This document shows positions 1-7,842 of a stretch of 35,223 nucleotides of DNA, piece by piece. Each line of letters begins with the position of its first letter. Within the stretch, counting starts at the first letter, position 1. Source of the DNA: a virus; the IMG/VR virus record IMGVR_UViG_3300047462_000595, positions 1-35,223 of that record. One strand, 5' to 3'. A program made the position numbers and the translations under genes. A model generated the notes under the pieces. The model ran no database searches and was not told where the DNA came from. It saw only the letters and a list, made by a program, of their open reading frames with translations.

Positions 1-483
1 CAAAAGGCGGCTGGACGTGGCATGCAATTGCTCGCGGACGAAGCTTTGCGGGAACAGCCAACCCTCTGATTTTACAGGATCAGCGTGGCGTCCGTCCTTG
101 CGCATTTCGCGCGCCGGGACGCCGCCGCCGCCGAGACCGGCGCGGGTATCGAGTTCCGGCACCTGGCCCGGCAGGGGGCCGAACGCTTCGTCATGCAGGG
201 CCTCCTCGCGCAGCACGTCGCTTGATTCGATGTGGCCGCCGGCGGCCGGGCCGGTGCCTGGATAGCGGCCCCACAGCAGGATTTGCTCCGGCGTGAAACC
301 GAGCACGTCGGCGAACGGCTTCAGGTGATCGAGGCGAAGCCGAATCACGCCGTTCTCGAGCCGCGACAGTTGCTGCTTGGAAATGCCCGACTGTTCCACA
401 AGCTCGGACCGGCTCATGCCGCGCGCCACGCGCGCGTAGTAGAGCCCGGTCCATTGCTTGTTCGGTCGAAGCTTTCGCGGCAT
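1..483 (-). CDS. XRE-family repressor, probably S24/LexA-like (partial)
   Basis: This gene reads leftward from ATG at 483 and stays open for 161 codons to the window edge, so its C-terminus is missing. A helix-turn-helix lies at about residues 19-70 and includes SRSELVEQSGISKQQLSRLE. The following stretch, with VPELDTRAGLGGGG, resembles the linker that precedes an S24/LexA-type autoproteolysis domain. The peptidase domain itself is outside the window, so that part is inferred. An in-frame stop at 493-495 supports the start at 483. The gene is divergent from the gcrA-like gene and is the best candidate for the repressor that keeps the phage or GTA locus silent. It could also be a plain XRE regulator without protease activity. 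Confidence 0.8.
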   Translation of the reverse strand, partial: MPRKLRPNKQWTGLYYARVARGMSRSELVEQSGISKQQLSRLENGVIRLRLDHLKPFADVLGFTPEQILLWGRYPGTGPAAGGHIESSDVLREEALHDEAFGPLPGQVPELDTRAGLGGGGVPAREMRKDGRHADPVKSEGWLFPQSFVREQLHATSSRLL

Positions 484-512
484 GGCCAGATTGTCACCAA
501 TTCGGTTCACAA

Positions 513-522
513 ACGCTAGCGT
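513..522. promoter_or_regulatory. Palindrome in the repressor/gcrA divergent region, candidate operator
   Basis: ACGCTAGCGT is a perfect 10-bp palindrome between the two divergent genes, 13 bases upstream of the -35 element of the gcrA-side promoter. Its position fits an operator for the adjacent XRE regulator. A weaker imperfect palindrome (TTGTCACC / GGTTCACAA) lies at about 491-512. Only the symmetry is seen; binding is inferred. Confidence 0.35.
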
Positions 523-535
523 CTAAAAATGCGAC

Positions 536-564
536 TTGACAGTAACCATTATCGCAACTATAGG
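536..564 (+). promoter_or_regulatory. Strong sigma70-type promoter of the gcrA-like operon
   Basis: TTGACA (536-541) and TATAGG (559-564) are separated by exactly 17 bases. The extended forms CTTGACA and CTATAGG match the usual alphaproteobacterial housekeeping promoter. Transcription would begin near 570, which rules out any translation start inside this element. Confidence 0.75.
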
Positions 565-643
565 AGACAATCTAATCGATGTCACTCAAAAAGAGACCAA
601 AGCAGAGATGCCGGCGATCGAGCACGCCGGCGGCGGAGACATC

Positions 644-1255
644 ATGCGCGCATACCAATGGGATCAGGAACAAATCCGATTGTTGATGACCTGGTGGGCG
701 TCGGGGGCCACCGCGGCTGCGATCGCCGATCGGCTGGGTGGAATTTCGCGTTCGGCGGTGCTCGGAAAAATTCACCGCCTGCGGCGCGCCACCGGAAATC
801 GCAATCAGCAGGTCGCTTCGAAAAAACCGCGCGACGATGCGCAAGTCGGTCACACCGGCGCCCAGCCAGTCGCTCCGGTCGTCACGCCGCCGCGGCGGCG
901 GAGCCGCAAAAAGCCTGACACGTCGCGGAGCGTCCAACCAACACCACGCGGAAAGCGCGGCAAGAGCCTGCTCGAACTTTCCAACGATTGTTGCCGCTGG
1001 CCCCATGGCCGGCCTGGGTCTGCCAGGTTCTTCTTTTGTGGCGCCCCCGGCGCGGATCTGGAGCATGGAATGCCGTACTGCGCCCGCCACGCCCGGCGGG
1101 CGTATCGGACAGGCCGGAGCGTTATCGAAAAAGCCCCGCCGATCGCAGCTGGCCCGAATCAACCGCAGCGTTCGAGTCCGGAGACGAGTCGTTCGCCGTT
1201 CATGGCGATGATCGAACCGCGGCGGCCCGCTTTCTTCAAGTCCAAGGCCGGGTGA
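644..1255 (+). CDS. GcrA-family cell-cycle regulator
   Basis: The 203-residue product has the two-part GcrA layout. The N-terminal DNA-binding part (residues 6-46) includes GISRSAVLGKIHRL. After a basic, Pro/Arg-rich linker, the C-terminal part has CCRWPHG, FFFCGAP and PYCARHARRAY, the usual Cys/Trp/His pattern. In Caulobacter, GcrA works with sigma70 at promoters carrying CcrM-methylated GANTC sites. I chose ATG 644 because GGAG at 635-638 precedes it; ATG 608 is an in-frame alternative, and earlier starts fall before the transcript begins. It lies directly under a strong promoter and next to DUF6362, so it is probably the locus's own activator or a link to the host cell cycle. That role is inferred. 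Confidence 0.85.
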   Translation: MRAYQWDQEQIRLLMTWWASGATAAAIADRLGGISRSAVLGKIHRLRRATGNRNQQVASKKPRDDAQVGHTGAQPVAPVVTPPRRRSRKKPDTSRSVQPTPRGKRGKSLLELSNDCCRWPHGRPGSARFFFCGAPGADLEHGMPYCARHARRAYRTGRSVIEKAPPIAAGPNQPQRSSPETSRSPFMAMIEPRRPAFFKSKAG

Positions 1256-1890
1256 ACGCGATGATTGATCGCGCAAAATCCGCTGCCATCGAAGCCGACC
1301 ATCTTCCCGACGATGGACGTGCGCTGCGTGAACGCGCCGCAAGCGCCGCGCGCGCCGAACTGCGCGGCGAGCGCGCCGGCATCCTCGGCGCGACCGCACA
1401 AATTCCGTTGCTGCCGCTGACGCGAGAGCGGCGCATTCCGGACCGCTGGTCGCTCATTCATGTCATGGAGCGCATGGAGGAGGCATTTCGCGTCCTCGGC
1501 CGCCTGCCGATGGCGACGCGCCCGCGCGGCTATATCAATTCGATGCCGATCCATCTCTACGACCGCGGCGATCTCAACTCGCAACTCGAAACCTGCGAAC
1601 TGGAACGCCTGGCGCAACTGCGCAACCGCGTGCGGATTCCGCCTTCGCCGGCCGAGGTGGCGAGAATGGAAGAATCGCTGCACTGGCCGACGGCGTTCCT
1701 GTCCGGGCCGGAATTCCATCATGTTGCGCGCGCCGTCAACCTCGGCTCGCTGTGGGCTGCGGTCGAGGCCGACGTCGAGCGCGGCTTGCGCCGGATCAAG
1801 GTGACGCGGCGCGCGTTCAATGCCCGCAAGCTACAGGGTCTGCACATCATCACCCGCGGGTTGGTTCGCCGCCGGGTTCCGATCCGCTAG
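1252..1890 (+). CDS. DUF6362 family protein
   Basis: The 212-residue product has features I recognise as DUF6362: RWSLIHVMERMEEAFRVLGR, PRGYINSMPIHLYDRGDLNS, PPSPAEVARMEESLHW and a final ARAVNLGSLW segment. The function of the family is unknown to me. GTG 1252 overlaps the upstream TGA (GTGA) and has AAGG at 1244-1247; ATG 1261 is an equally possible start. The tight coupling to the GcrA-like gene, together with a Trp/Arg-rich helical character, suggests a regulatory or DNA-associated role in the early operon. This is inference from context only. Confidence 0.75.
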   Translation: MNAMIDRAKSAAIEADHLPDDGRALRERAASAARAELRGERAGILGATAQIPLLPLTRERRIPDRWSLIHVMERMEEAFRVLGRLPMATRPRGYINSMPIHLYDRGDLNSQLETCELERLAQLRNRVRIPPSPAEVARMEESLHWPTAFLSGPEFHHVARAVNLGSLWAAVEADVERGLRRIKVTRRAFNARKLQGLHIITRGLVRRRVPIR

Positions 1891-1916
1891 GCGGCGGCGC
1901 CACAGGAATCTTTCTC

Positions 1917-2531
1917 ATGACAGGAGCCTCACGAGCGTCCCGTGCGGCGGGACGGGCGTCCCGCGACCTTGGCCGTCTTGTCGCGGCCTATCGTGACGGA
2001 CTGGATCTCGCCGCTGTCGTAGTGCGCCGTGATGCCGGGGCAGGGACGATATCGGTGGCGCTCAATGAAGAACCACAGGCCCCCACAGCCGACAGCGATA
2101 TCGCGGCGCGCTGGTGGTGCAGGAGGCCGGATGCCGAGCGCATCGCGGCTGCCGCGGCAGCGCGCATGCGGCGGCGGGAGTCACGCGATCGTGCCGCGGA
2201 GCTCGCGGAGCCGGCTTCCGGCCAATCCCGGGCTGCCGTCTCGCCGCAATTGGCTTGCGAAGCGATTGCCGGTGCCGCCAAACGGTTGAACGTCGCGTTG
2301 TGTTCCGACGAGGACGTTGCCGCGCAAGCGGCAAATGCCGTCGCACGCATCGATGCTGAAATCGTAACCTTGCAGCAGGCCGGCGGCATGAAATCCGTCA
2401 ATCGCGCCTACAAGAGCTATCGCCTGGAAACATCCGGGCGCGGCGAGCGAATCCTGCGATACGACGAATGGATGCAGCGCTATCGCGAGAATCTTGTCCG
2501 TCAGGTCGCGTCCACATTGCGCGGCATCTGA
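1917..2531 (+). CDS. Hypothetical protein, third gene of the gcrA-like operon
   Basis: I do not recognise this 204-residue protein. ATG 1917 follows CAGGAATC with reasonable spacing. The sequence is Ala/Arg-rich and mostly helical, with a more conserved-looking C-terminus containing KSYRLETSGRGERILRYDEW followed by a short basic helix. It starts 26 bases after the DUF6362 gene and reads in the same direction, so it is probably co-transcribed. There is no signal peptide or membrane segment. A role in early regulation or packaging is possible but unsupported. Confidence 0.6.
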   Translation: MTGASRASRAAGRASRDLGRLVAAYRDGLDLAAVVVRRDAGAGTISVALNEEPQAPTADSDIAARWWCRRPDAERIAAAAAARMRRRESRDRAAELAEPASGQSRAAVSPQLACEAIAGAAKRLNVALCSDEDVAAQAANAVARIDAEIVTLQQAGGMKSVNRAYKSYRLETSGRGERILRYDEWMQRYRENLVRQVASTLRGI

Positions 2532-2897
2532 GAATCATCGTCGAGTGCCGGCGCGCAAAGGGTGACGGAGCGAGTTTTCGATGATCTCAACACCAAAAAA
2601 TTTTCGGATGCACGATCAACATGTTGTTCGCGATTTCATCAAACACGGCGGAGGCGCGTGCTTGACAGCGCCCTGGATTTTGCGGCATTGACTCGCGTGC
2701 AGGCGGGCTTTGCAAAATTGCGTCCGCAGCGCTTCCACCTTCAAAACGTTTGAACAACTTGCGCCGATGAGCGCCGCCGGGCCGCGTCGCGTTCGAATAA
2801 ATTCGAACGCTGCCGGCGGCCGCTCGGAGCTTCGGTTGCGGCCGCGCGCTGCGGCCGGGCTTCGGGGCGCGCCCCAAAATCGCAAAAGGTGAAACCG
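2532..2897 (+). promoter_or_regulatory. Non-coding leader of the cold-shock gene with a weak promoter candidate
   Basis: I see no convincing gene in these 366 bases. CTTGACA at 2661-2667 is a good -35, but the sequence 17-18 bases downstream (near 2685-2691) is a poor -10. A GACTC site (2690-2694) sits beside it, of interest only because a GcrA-like protein is encoded just upstream. From about 2780 the leader is very GC-rich and self-complementary, ending in GGGGCGCGCCCC (2864-2875) just before the AAAAGG ribosome site at 2884-2889. A structured leader would fit a cold-shock gene; this is inference. Confidence 0.35.
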
Positions 2898-3101
2898 GTG
2901 ACCGTCCAGGGCAAAGTCAAATTCTTCAACGAGACAAAGGGCTACGGCTTTTTCACCCGTGACGACGGGTCCGGCGACGTATTCGTGCACCGGACCGATC
3001 TGCCGGCAGAGGCCGGCCTGCTCTACGAAGGCCAGGCGGTGAGATTCGATGTCGAAAAGACCAAGCGCGGGCTGCGTGCAACCAACATCGTGATCGGCTG
3101 A
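2898..3101 (+). CDS. Cold-shock domain protein, CspA family
   Basis: The 67-residue product is a single cold-shock domain, the normal length for the family. It has both RNA-binding motifs: KGYGFF (RNP1) and DVFVHRTDL (RNP2 region). Such proteins bind single-stranded nucleic acid and act as RNA chaperones or antiterminators. I chose GTG 2898 because AAAAGG ends 8 bases before it; GTG 2889 would overlap that ribosome site. It lies between the early regulatory operon and the terminase gene, a position that would suit an antiterminator or RNA chaperone for late transcription. That role is inferred. Confidence 0.9.
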   Translation: MTVQGKVKFFNETKGYGFFTRDDGSGDVFVHRTDLPAEAGLLYEGQAVRFDVEKTKRGLRATNIVIG

Positions 3102-3219
3102 AATCGCCACGCGCGGATCGCCGCACTTTTTGCCTTACAGCCATCGTTTGTCTTAACAGTTGCCGCCCGGATGGGCGCGAGGAGCGTGAACAACCCAACA
3201 ACCGAACCGACAGGAATGA

Positions 3220-4746
3220 ATGGACAGCAAGACCGGTCCGTCTCGCCCGTCCGTAGCGTCCTTCAAACTTACCTTGCGGCAGCAGGAGGCCGAGCACCTT
3301 CTGCAACAGCCGCAGCGGCATACGCTTCTGGTCGGCGGGTCGCGCTCCGGCAAGACCTCGATCCTTGTGCGCGAAATCGCCAAGCGCGCAAAGCGGGTCG
3401 AGAATTCGCGCCACGCCATCCTGCGTCTGCATGGCAATGCTGCGCGCACCGCGATCGCGCTCGACACGCTGCCGAAGGTCTTTCGGCTCTGCTATCCGGA
3501 GCTGCCGTTCAAGCATCACCGGACCGAGGGCTATTTCTCGCTGGAGAACGGCTCCGAGATCTGGATCGGCGGCCTCGACGACCACGAACGGGTGGAGAAG
3601 ATTCTCGGCCGGGAATACGCGACAATTCTGCTCAACGAGTGCTCGCAGATTCCCTACGCGTCGGTTCTGATCGCGCTCACCAGATTGGCGCAGGTGTCTG
3701 ACGGCCTGACGCAAGCGGCCTATTACGACCTCAATCCGGTCAGCAAGGCGCACTGGACCAACGTTTTGTTCGGCGACAAGCGCGATCCGGTGACGCGGCA
3801 GCCGCTCGATCAGCCGCACGACTATGCGCGGATGTTCCTCAATCCGGCCGACAATGCCGACAACCTGACCAGGCAATATCTCGACAGCCTGGCGCGGCTG
3901 CCGGAACGCCAGCGCAAGCGGTTCTTCGAAGGCGTCTATATCGACGATCTCGACGGCGCGCTGTTCAGCTACGAGGCGATCGCTCGCGCGCGGGTCGCGG
4001 AACTCGCGCCCGCGCGTCGCCGCCGCGTGGTGGTGGCGGTGGATCCTTCGGGGGCCGCGAGCCGCGAAGACCAAGGCTCCGACGAGATCGGTATCGTGGT
4101 TGCGGCGCGCGGCGACGACGGCCACGCCTATGTGCTCGCCGACCGGTCGCTGCGCGATGCGCCCGCGGTGTGGGGCCGTGCCGCGGTGCACGCCTATCAC
4201 GAGTTCAAGGCCGACCAGATCGTTGCCGAGGAGAATTTCGGCGGTGAGATGGTGCGCTTCGTGATCCGCGCCGCCGACGCGAATGCGCCGGTGCGGGTGA
4301 TCTCCGCCTCGCGCGGCAAGGTGCTGCGTGCCGAGCCGGTGTCCGCGCTCTACGAGCAGGGCCTGGTGCACCACGTCGGCCGACTTGCGGTGCTCGAGGA
4401 TCAGCTCTGCGGCTTCACCACCGCGGGCTATCGCGGCGAGGGCAGTCCAGACCATGCCGACGCGCTGGTGTTCGCCATTACCGAGTTGTTGCTCAAGGAG
4501 AATGCGTCGATCCTCGAGTTCTATCGGCTCCAGGCCGAAGGCCGCCGGCAGCCGGACACCGCGACCGATAAGCCGTCCGGCGACTCTTTGGTAAGCTTGC
4601 GCGCCCCGGGCGAAGTCTCGACGGTTCATGGGCGGTCGGGCGCGTCCTACGTGGTCGGCGATCAGCGCCTGATATCGGTTTCGCCGGATGATGCCGCGGC
4701 CCTGATCGCCGCCGGGTTCGAGCGGATCGCGCAGCAGCATCCGTAG
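3220..4746 (+). CDS. Phage terminase large subunit
   Basis: The 508-residue product has an N-terminal packaging ATPase and a C-terminal RNase H-like nuclease. Walker A is GGSRSGKTS at residues 39-47 and Walker B is TILLNE ending at E140. The nuclease begins with VVVAVDPSG, with D275 as the likely first catalytic acid, and ends with DHADALVFA, where D411 or D414 is the likely third acid. The protein packages DNA into proheads through the portal and cuts it. The start has AGGAA upstream. No small subunit is recognisable beside it, which is common in GTA-like clusters. Confidence 0.95.
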   Translation: MDSKTGPSRPSVASFKLTLRQQEAEHLLQQPQRHTLLVGGSRSGKTSILVREIAKRAKRVENSRHAILRLHGNAARTAIALDTLPKVFRLCYPELPFKHHRTEGYFSLENGSEIWIGGLDDHERVEKILGREYATILLNECSQIPYASVLIALTRLAQVSDGLTQAAYYDLNPVSKAHWTNVLFGDKRDPVTRQPLDQPHDYARMFLNPADNADNLTRQYLDSLARLPERQRKRFFEGVYIDDLDGALFSYEAIARARVAELAPARRRRVVVAVDPSGAASREDQGSDEIGIVVAARGDDGHAYVLADRSLRDAPAVWGRAAVHAYHEFKADQIVAEENFGGEMVRFVIRAADANAPVRVISASRGKVLRAEPVSALYEQGLVHHVGRLAVLEDQLCGFTTAGYRGEGSPDHADALVFAITELLLKENASILEFYRLQAEGRRQPDTATDKPSGDSLVSLRAPGEVSTVHGRSGASYVVGDQRLISVSPDDAAALIAAGFERIAQQHP

Positions 4747-5135
4747 CTGCGGCCATGCTCCGCTCAGTCTCGCGAAAGCGGGAAGCCAGTTCCTCGGCGC
4801 AAAAGTCTGGGTCCCCGTTTTCGCGGGAAGAGCGAAATTCGATCGAGCTTGGATATCGTCTTCAAACATGCCGATGCGGAGCGCCATCAGCATCGGCATG
4901 CGACGGCCCGCTTTTCGCGGGCCGGATCGGCCGCTTGTTGTTTGATCCTGCTGTTGCGCCCCACGCCCTGTCGCCGCCTCCACCCGGCACAGGGCTATCG
5001 CCGTCCCGACAGCGGGCAAGCGCCGGTCGCGAGCCCCCTCCCGACCTGCCTCGCACGCGAGACAGGCGGGAGGGGGCCTTGCGAACCATCCGTTCCCACG
5101 TCCGTCGCGCTGGTTGCAAACACGAGATCGAATCG
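4747..5135. repeat. Four GC-rich palindromes between the terminase and portal genes
   Basis: No gene is supported here, although the portal frame is open through the region. Four inverted repeats follow one another: 4771-4789 with 4807-4825 (imperfect 19-base arms), 4867-4877 with 4890-4900 (perfect 11-base arms around CATGCCGATGC), 4904-4911 with 4917-4924 (CGGCCCGC, loop TTTTC), and 5034-5054 with 5057-5076 (about 20-base arms, one bulge and one mismatch). None has a T-tract. They resemble the palindromic intergenic repeats of Rhizobiales and may act in mRNA processing or partial termination. Confidence 0.6.
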
Positions 5136-7229
5136 ATGAGCGAGCAAGTTCGCGGCGCAGGCCACCCATCGTGGCCGCTCTCGCCGTATCAGATCCAGGT
5201 GTCGTATCCGGCTCCGTCGCGAACCTTCTCCGCGAACTGGGAGGGCCAGGGGATCGCACGCGGCAGCGGGGCCGACTGGTTCGGGCCGCTCGATCCGCTC
5301 AAGCCGATCGCGCCGCCCGAGGTTGCCGGTCGGCGTTTCGACTTTCCGCCCGGCTACAACATCGTCACCCGGCCGCGCGCCTACGAGCCGGTCGGCTTTG
5401 CCGAACTGCGGGGCTTCGCCGACGCCTACGATCTGCTCCGCCTCGTGATCGAGACACGCAAGGACCAGATGGAGCGCCAGCGCTGGCGCATCCGGCCGCG
5501 CGCCCCCCAGTGCCCCGGCACGCGGGGCAGCGGCGGATGGGGGCGCAAGAGCGCGGCGGCCGACGCCGACATGAGCGCACGGATCGCAGCGCTCGAGACT
5601 TTTTTCCAGAAACCCGACGGCGTGACGCGCTGGAAGACCTGGCTGCGGTCGCTGCTCGAAGACATGTTCGTGATCGACGCGGCGACGCTGTATTGCCAGC
5701 GCACGCGTTCGGGCGAGCTGTACGCCTTGCAGCAGATCGACGGCGCAACCATCAAGCGCCTGATCGACGACTGGGGCCGTACCCCGCAGCCGTTTGCGGC
5801 GAGCGACGGGTCGGTCATTCATCCGCCGGCCTATCAGCAGGTGCTCAAGGGCCTGCCGGCGGTCGACTATTCCGCGCGCGACATCATTTACCGCCCGCGC
5901 AACGTCCGCGCCCACCGGGTCTATGGCTATTCGCCGGTGCAGCAGGTGCTGATGACCGTCAACATCGCGCTACGCCGCCAACTCTGGCAGCTCGATTATT
6001 TCTCGGAAGGCTCGATACCCGATGCGCTGATCGGCGTGCCGAACTCGTGGACGCCGGACCAGATCAAGCAATTCCAGGATTACTGGGATACCGAGTTTGC
6101 CGGTGATCTCGCCAAACGCCGGCGCGCCAAGTTCGTGCCGGGCGACACCGCCAGCAAGGTGCACCAGACCAAGGAGCCCGAGCACAAGGATGACTTCGAC
6201 GAATGGCTTGCGCGCATCATCTGCTTTGCCTTTTCGGTGCCGCCGCAATGGGCGGTGAAGCTGATGAACCGCGCCACCGCCGACAACCAGTCGGAGCAGG
6301 CGGAGGACGAGGGACTTGAGCCGACCAAGGAGTGGGTGAAGGACCTGATCGACCAGATCCTCGCCGAGGAGTTTTCCTCGCCGGACCTCGAACTCGTCTG
6401 GCTGTCCGAAGAGGACAACGACCTCGGCAAGAACGAAGCTGCGCTGGAAGCCCGCGTCAAGCTCGGCGCCATCACGCTCAACGAACTGCGCGACAGCCTC
6501 GGCCTAGACCCCTACGCCAACCCCGCCGCCGATCGGGCGATGGTGCTGACTGCCGCGGGGTATGTGCCGATTGAGGCGGGTGTGGAGGGGGCGACGACAA
6601 GCACAGGAGGATCGCGCGCGGCCGAACCACGTGCCTCCTCGGAAACGGAAGGCGCGGTTAGGAAGGCCTATGGCGAGTACCCCTCTAACGTCGCACTCGT
6701 TAAAGCAAGTCCTGGTGATCCGAAACATCCGGGCTGGCCTGCCGGAGCGCCAGATGGAAAAGGCGGCCAATTCCGGCCAAAGGACGGCAATGATGCCAAG
6801 TCCAGGGCAACACCCGGAGTAGACCCTTCCAACACATCCCTCAATGAAATACCGTTTCAGAAATACGGTAAAGGGCACCACTGGGTAACGAAGAAAATAT
6901 TCACGAAACGAAATTTCTCGAACGAGGTAAAAGCATTCTTCGACAATGCCCGATCAGGAGCGCTTGCCGATCCAAAGGTGAATCATAATACGGAAGCGCA
7001 TAGGGCATATAACGATGCTGTCAGCAATCTGCTGGACGAATTCCTAAAGAAGAACAGCCTCACCGAGGAACAAATGACCGCGGCGCAAGCCGAGAAGTTT
7101 GTGCAGGAGGTAAAAAATTCCAGCGTGCCAGTTATCCGCAACTTTGTGCTAAAGATAAATCGGGAAGTCCTAAGATATGGGTGGCGCTACGGTCCATGGC
7201 GACGGGGAGGTGGTGGCGATGAAGACTGA
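5136..7229 (+). CDS. Phage portal protein with C-terminal polymorphic-toxin-like domain
   Basis: The 697-residue product is a portal protein up to about residue 490. Portal-like segments include a helix near residue 86, RPRNVRAHRVYGYSPVQQVL, a DEWLARIICFAFSVPPQWAV segment and ITLNELRDSLGLDPY. A low-complexity linker follows, then HPGWPAGAPDGKGGQFRPKD (about 530-550), like linkers I associate with rhizobial toxins that have swappable tips. The last 125 residues are unlike any portal: G580-HHWV with H581/H582, N616, N618, E620, H622 and a helical tail. The His/Asn spacing suggests an HNH-type nuclease, but this is inferred. The toxin part looks more AT-rich than the portal part. The stop codon overlaps the next gene, a probable immunity gene. 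ATG 5136 was chosen because the open frame upstream is palindromic repeat DNA. Confidence 0.85.
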   Translation: MSEQVRGAGHPSWPLSPYQIQVSYPAPSRTFSANWEGQGIARGSGADWFGPLDPLKPIAPPEVAGRRFDFPPGYNIVTRPRAYEPVGFAELRGFADAYDLLRLVIETRKDQMERQRWRIRPRAPQCPGTRGSGGWGRKSAAADADMSARIAALETFFQKPDGVTRWKTWLRSLLEDMFVIDAATLYCQRTRSGELYALQQIDGATIKRLIDDWGRTPQPFAASDGSVIHPPAYQQVLKGLPAVDYSARDIIYRPRNVRAHRVYGYSPVQQVLMTVNIALRRQLWQLDYFSEGSIPDALIGVPNSWTPDQIKQFQDYWDTEFAGDLAKRRRAKFVPGDTASKVHQTKEPEHKDDFDEWLARIICFAFSVPPQWAVKLMNRATADNQSEQAEDEGLEPTKEWVKDLIDQILAEEFSSPDLELVWLSEEDNDLGKNEAALEARVKLGAITLNELRDSLGLDPYANPAADRAMVLTAAGYVPIEAGVEGATTSTGGSRAAEPRASSETEGAVRKAYGEYPSNVALVKASPGDPKHPGWPAGAPDGKGGQFRPKDGNDAKSRATPGVDPSNTSLNEIPFQKYGKGHHWVTKKIFTKRNFSNEVKAFFDNARSGALADPKVNHNTEAHRAYNDAVSNLLDEFLKKNSLTEEQMTAAQAEKFVQEVKNSSVPVIRNFVLKINREVLRYGWRYGPWRRGGGGDED

Positions 7230-7689
7230 ACTGGTAACGCGAGACGATATGGAGTCGATGAGTCCGGAAGAATACGATCGCCGCCAATCCGAGCAGTATG
7301 ACGTCTTTGAAGATCTCGAGGCTCGCGTTGACAAATTGCTTGAACGGTTTGGACGACCAGACTATCTGCCGGGCCAGCCCTATGGGGACTATCAGGTGCA
7401 CGGCGATTACAGCGAGTATCCGCAGGTCGTTGTATTTGTGGAAAGTCTAAAGCTCTTGCAGCCTCCGGTCGTGAACGCCCTTCAAGAACTCGTCAAGGAG
7501 TTTCCGGGGTGGCAAATTGATCTCATGGTTACGTTGCGGGGCCACGACGACTGGCCAAATATGGGTATTTCCATTCGCGAGGGCGAAATTGTGGATGACC
7601 TGCAGCGCCAATTCTTTCCTCCGGAATACCAAAACCTGACCTATGAACACTCTCGACGGGGAAGTGTGTTGGACCGATGGAGCGTGTAA
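7219..7689 (+). CDS. Probable immunity protein for the portal-linked toxin
   Basis: The 156-residue acidic protein begins at ATG 7219, inside the last codons of the portal-toxin gene (11-base overlap). GGGGAGG at 7204-7210 is a strong ribosome site. I do not recognise the family. It has a helical N-terminus, then YGDYQVHGDYSEYPQVVVFV, EFPGWQIDLMV and DDWPNMGISIREGE, an alternating strand/helix pattern without catalytic motifs. Position, overlap, size, acidity and a nearby decayed paralogue linked to a toxin remnant all fit an immunity protein made together with its toxin. Function is inferred from arrangement, not from a known family. Confidence 0.65.
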   Translation: MKTELVTRDDMESMSPEEYDRRQSEQYDVFEDLEARVDKLLERFGRPDYLPGQPYGDYQVHGDYSEYPQVVVFVESLKLLQPPVVNALQELVKEFPGWQIDLMVTLRGHDDWPNMGISIREGEIVDDLQRQFFPPEYQNLTYEHSRRGSVLDRWSV

Positions 7690-7728
7690 TCTCTTGCAAA
7701 AGCGGCCGCCGGTGACACATTGAGGCGT

Positions 7729-7842
7729 TCGGATGATCCGCGAATCTGTGGATTTAATTTGCGGATCATCGGGGGCGGCCATGGTGGCCCCGGCCGTTGG
7801 GCGGGCGATGAGGAGTCAAATGACAACTCACGAAGACGATGA
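7729..7842 (+). pseudogene. Relic 3' end of a second toxin domain
   Basis: In the frame starting at 7729 the sequence reads SDDPRICGFNLRI, which aligns with the end of the intact toxin, NSSVPVIRNFVLKI, sharing S, P, I, F, L and I with several conservative changes. It then ends in a Gly/Arg/Trp-rich tail and GDEE, against GDED in the intact copy. As in the intact pair, the GAT-GAG codons overlap the ATGA start of the following immunity gene. No upstream part of a second toxin is present. The match is short, so this rests on both sequence and position. Confidence 0.6.
7732..7770. repeat. Inverted repeat at the cassette junction
   Basis: GATGATCCGC (7732-7741) and GCGGATCATC (7761-7770) are perfect 10-base inverted arms around a 19-base AT-rich loop. 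The hairpin lies between the intact immunity gene and the relic cassette, overlapping the toxin relic. There is no T-tract, so a terminator is unlikely. It could be chance or a recombination scar. Confidence 0.45.

Noticed and set aside
536-643. Earlier start for the GcrA-like gene
   Set aside because: Position 536 lies inside the -35 element and precedes the expected transcript start. ATG 608 remains possible but has a weaker ribosome site.
2562-2753. Short plus-strand frame upstream of the cold-shock gene
   Set aside because: It has no clear ribosome site, an odd composition and no recognisable pattern, and it overlaps the promoter candidate.
4755-5135. N-terminal extension of the portal frame
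   Set aside because: The frame is open, but the DNA is a series of palindromic repeats and the translation is Arg/Pro-rich and unlike a portal start.
2953-5259. Minus-strand open frame of 768 codons opposite the terminase gene
   Set aside because: It overlaps a terminase with intact ATPase and nuclease motifs, has an Arg/Gly/Ala-rich composition typical of antisense frames in GC-rich DNA, and shows no domain pattern.
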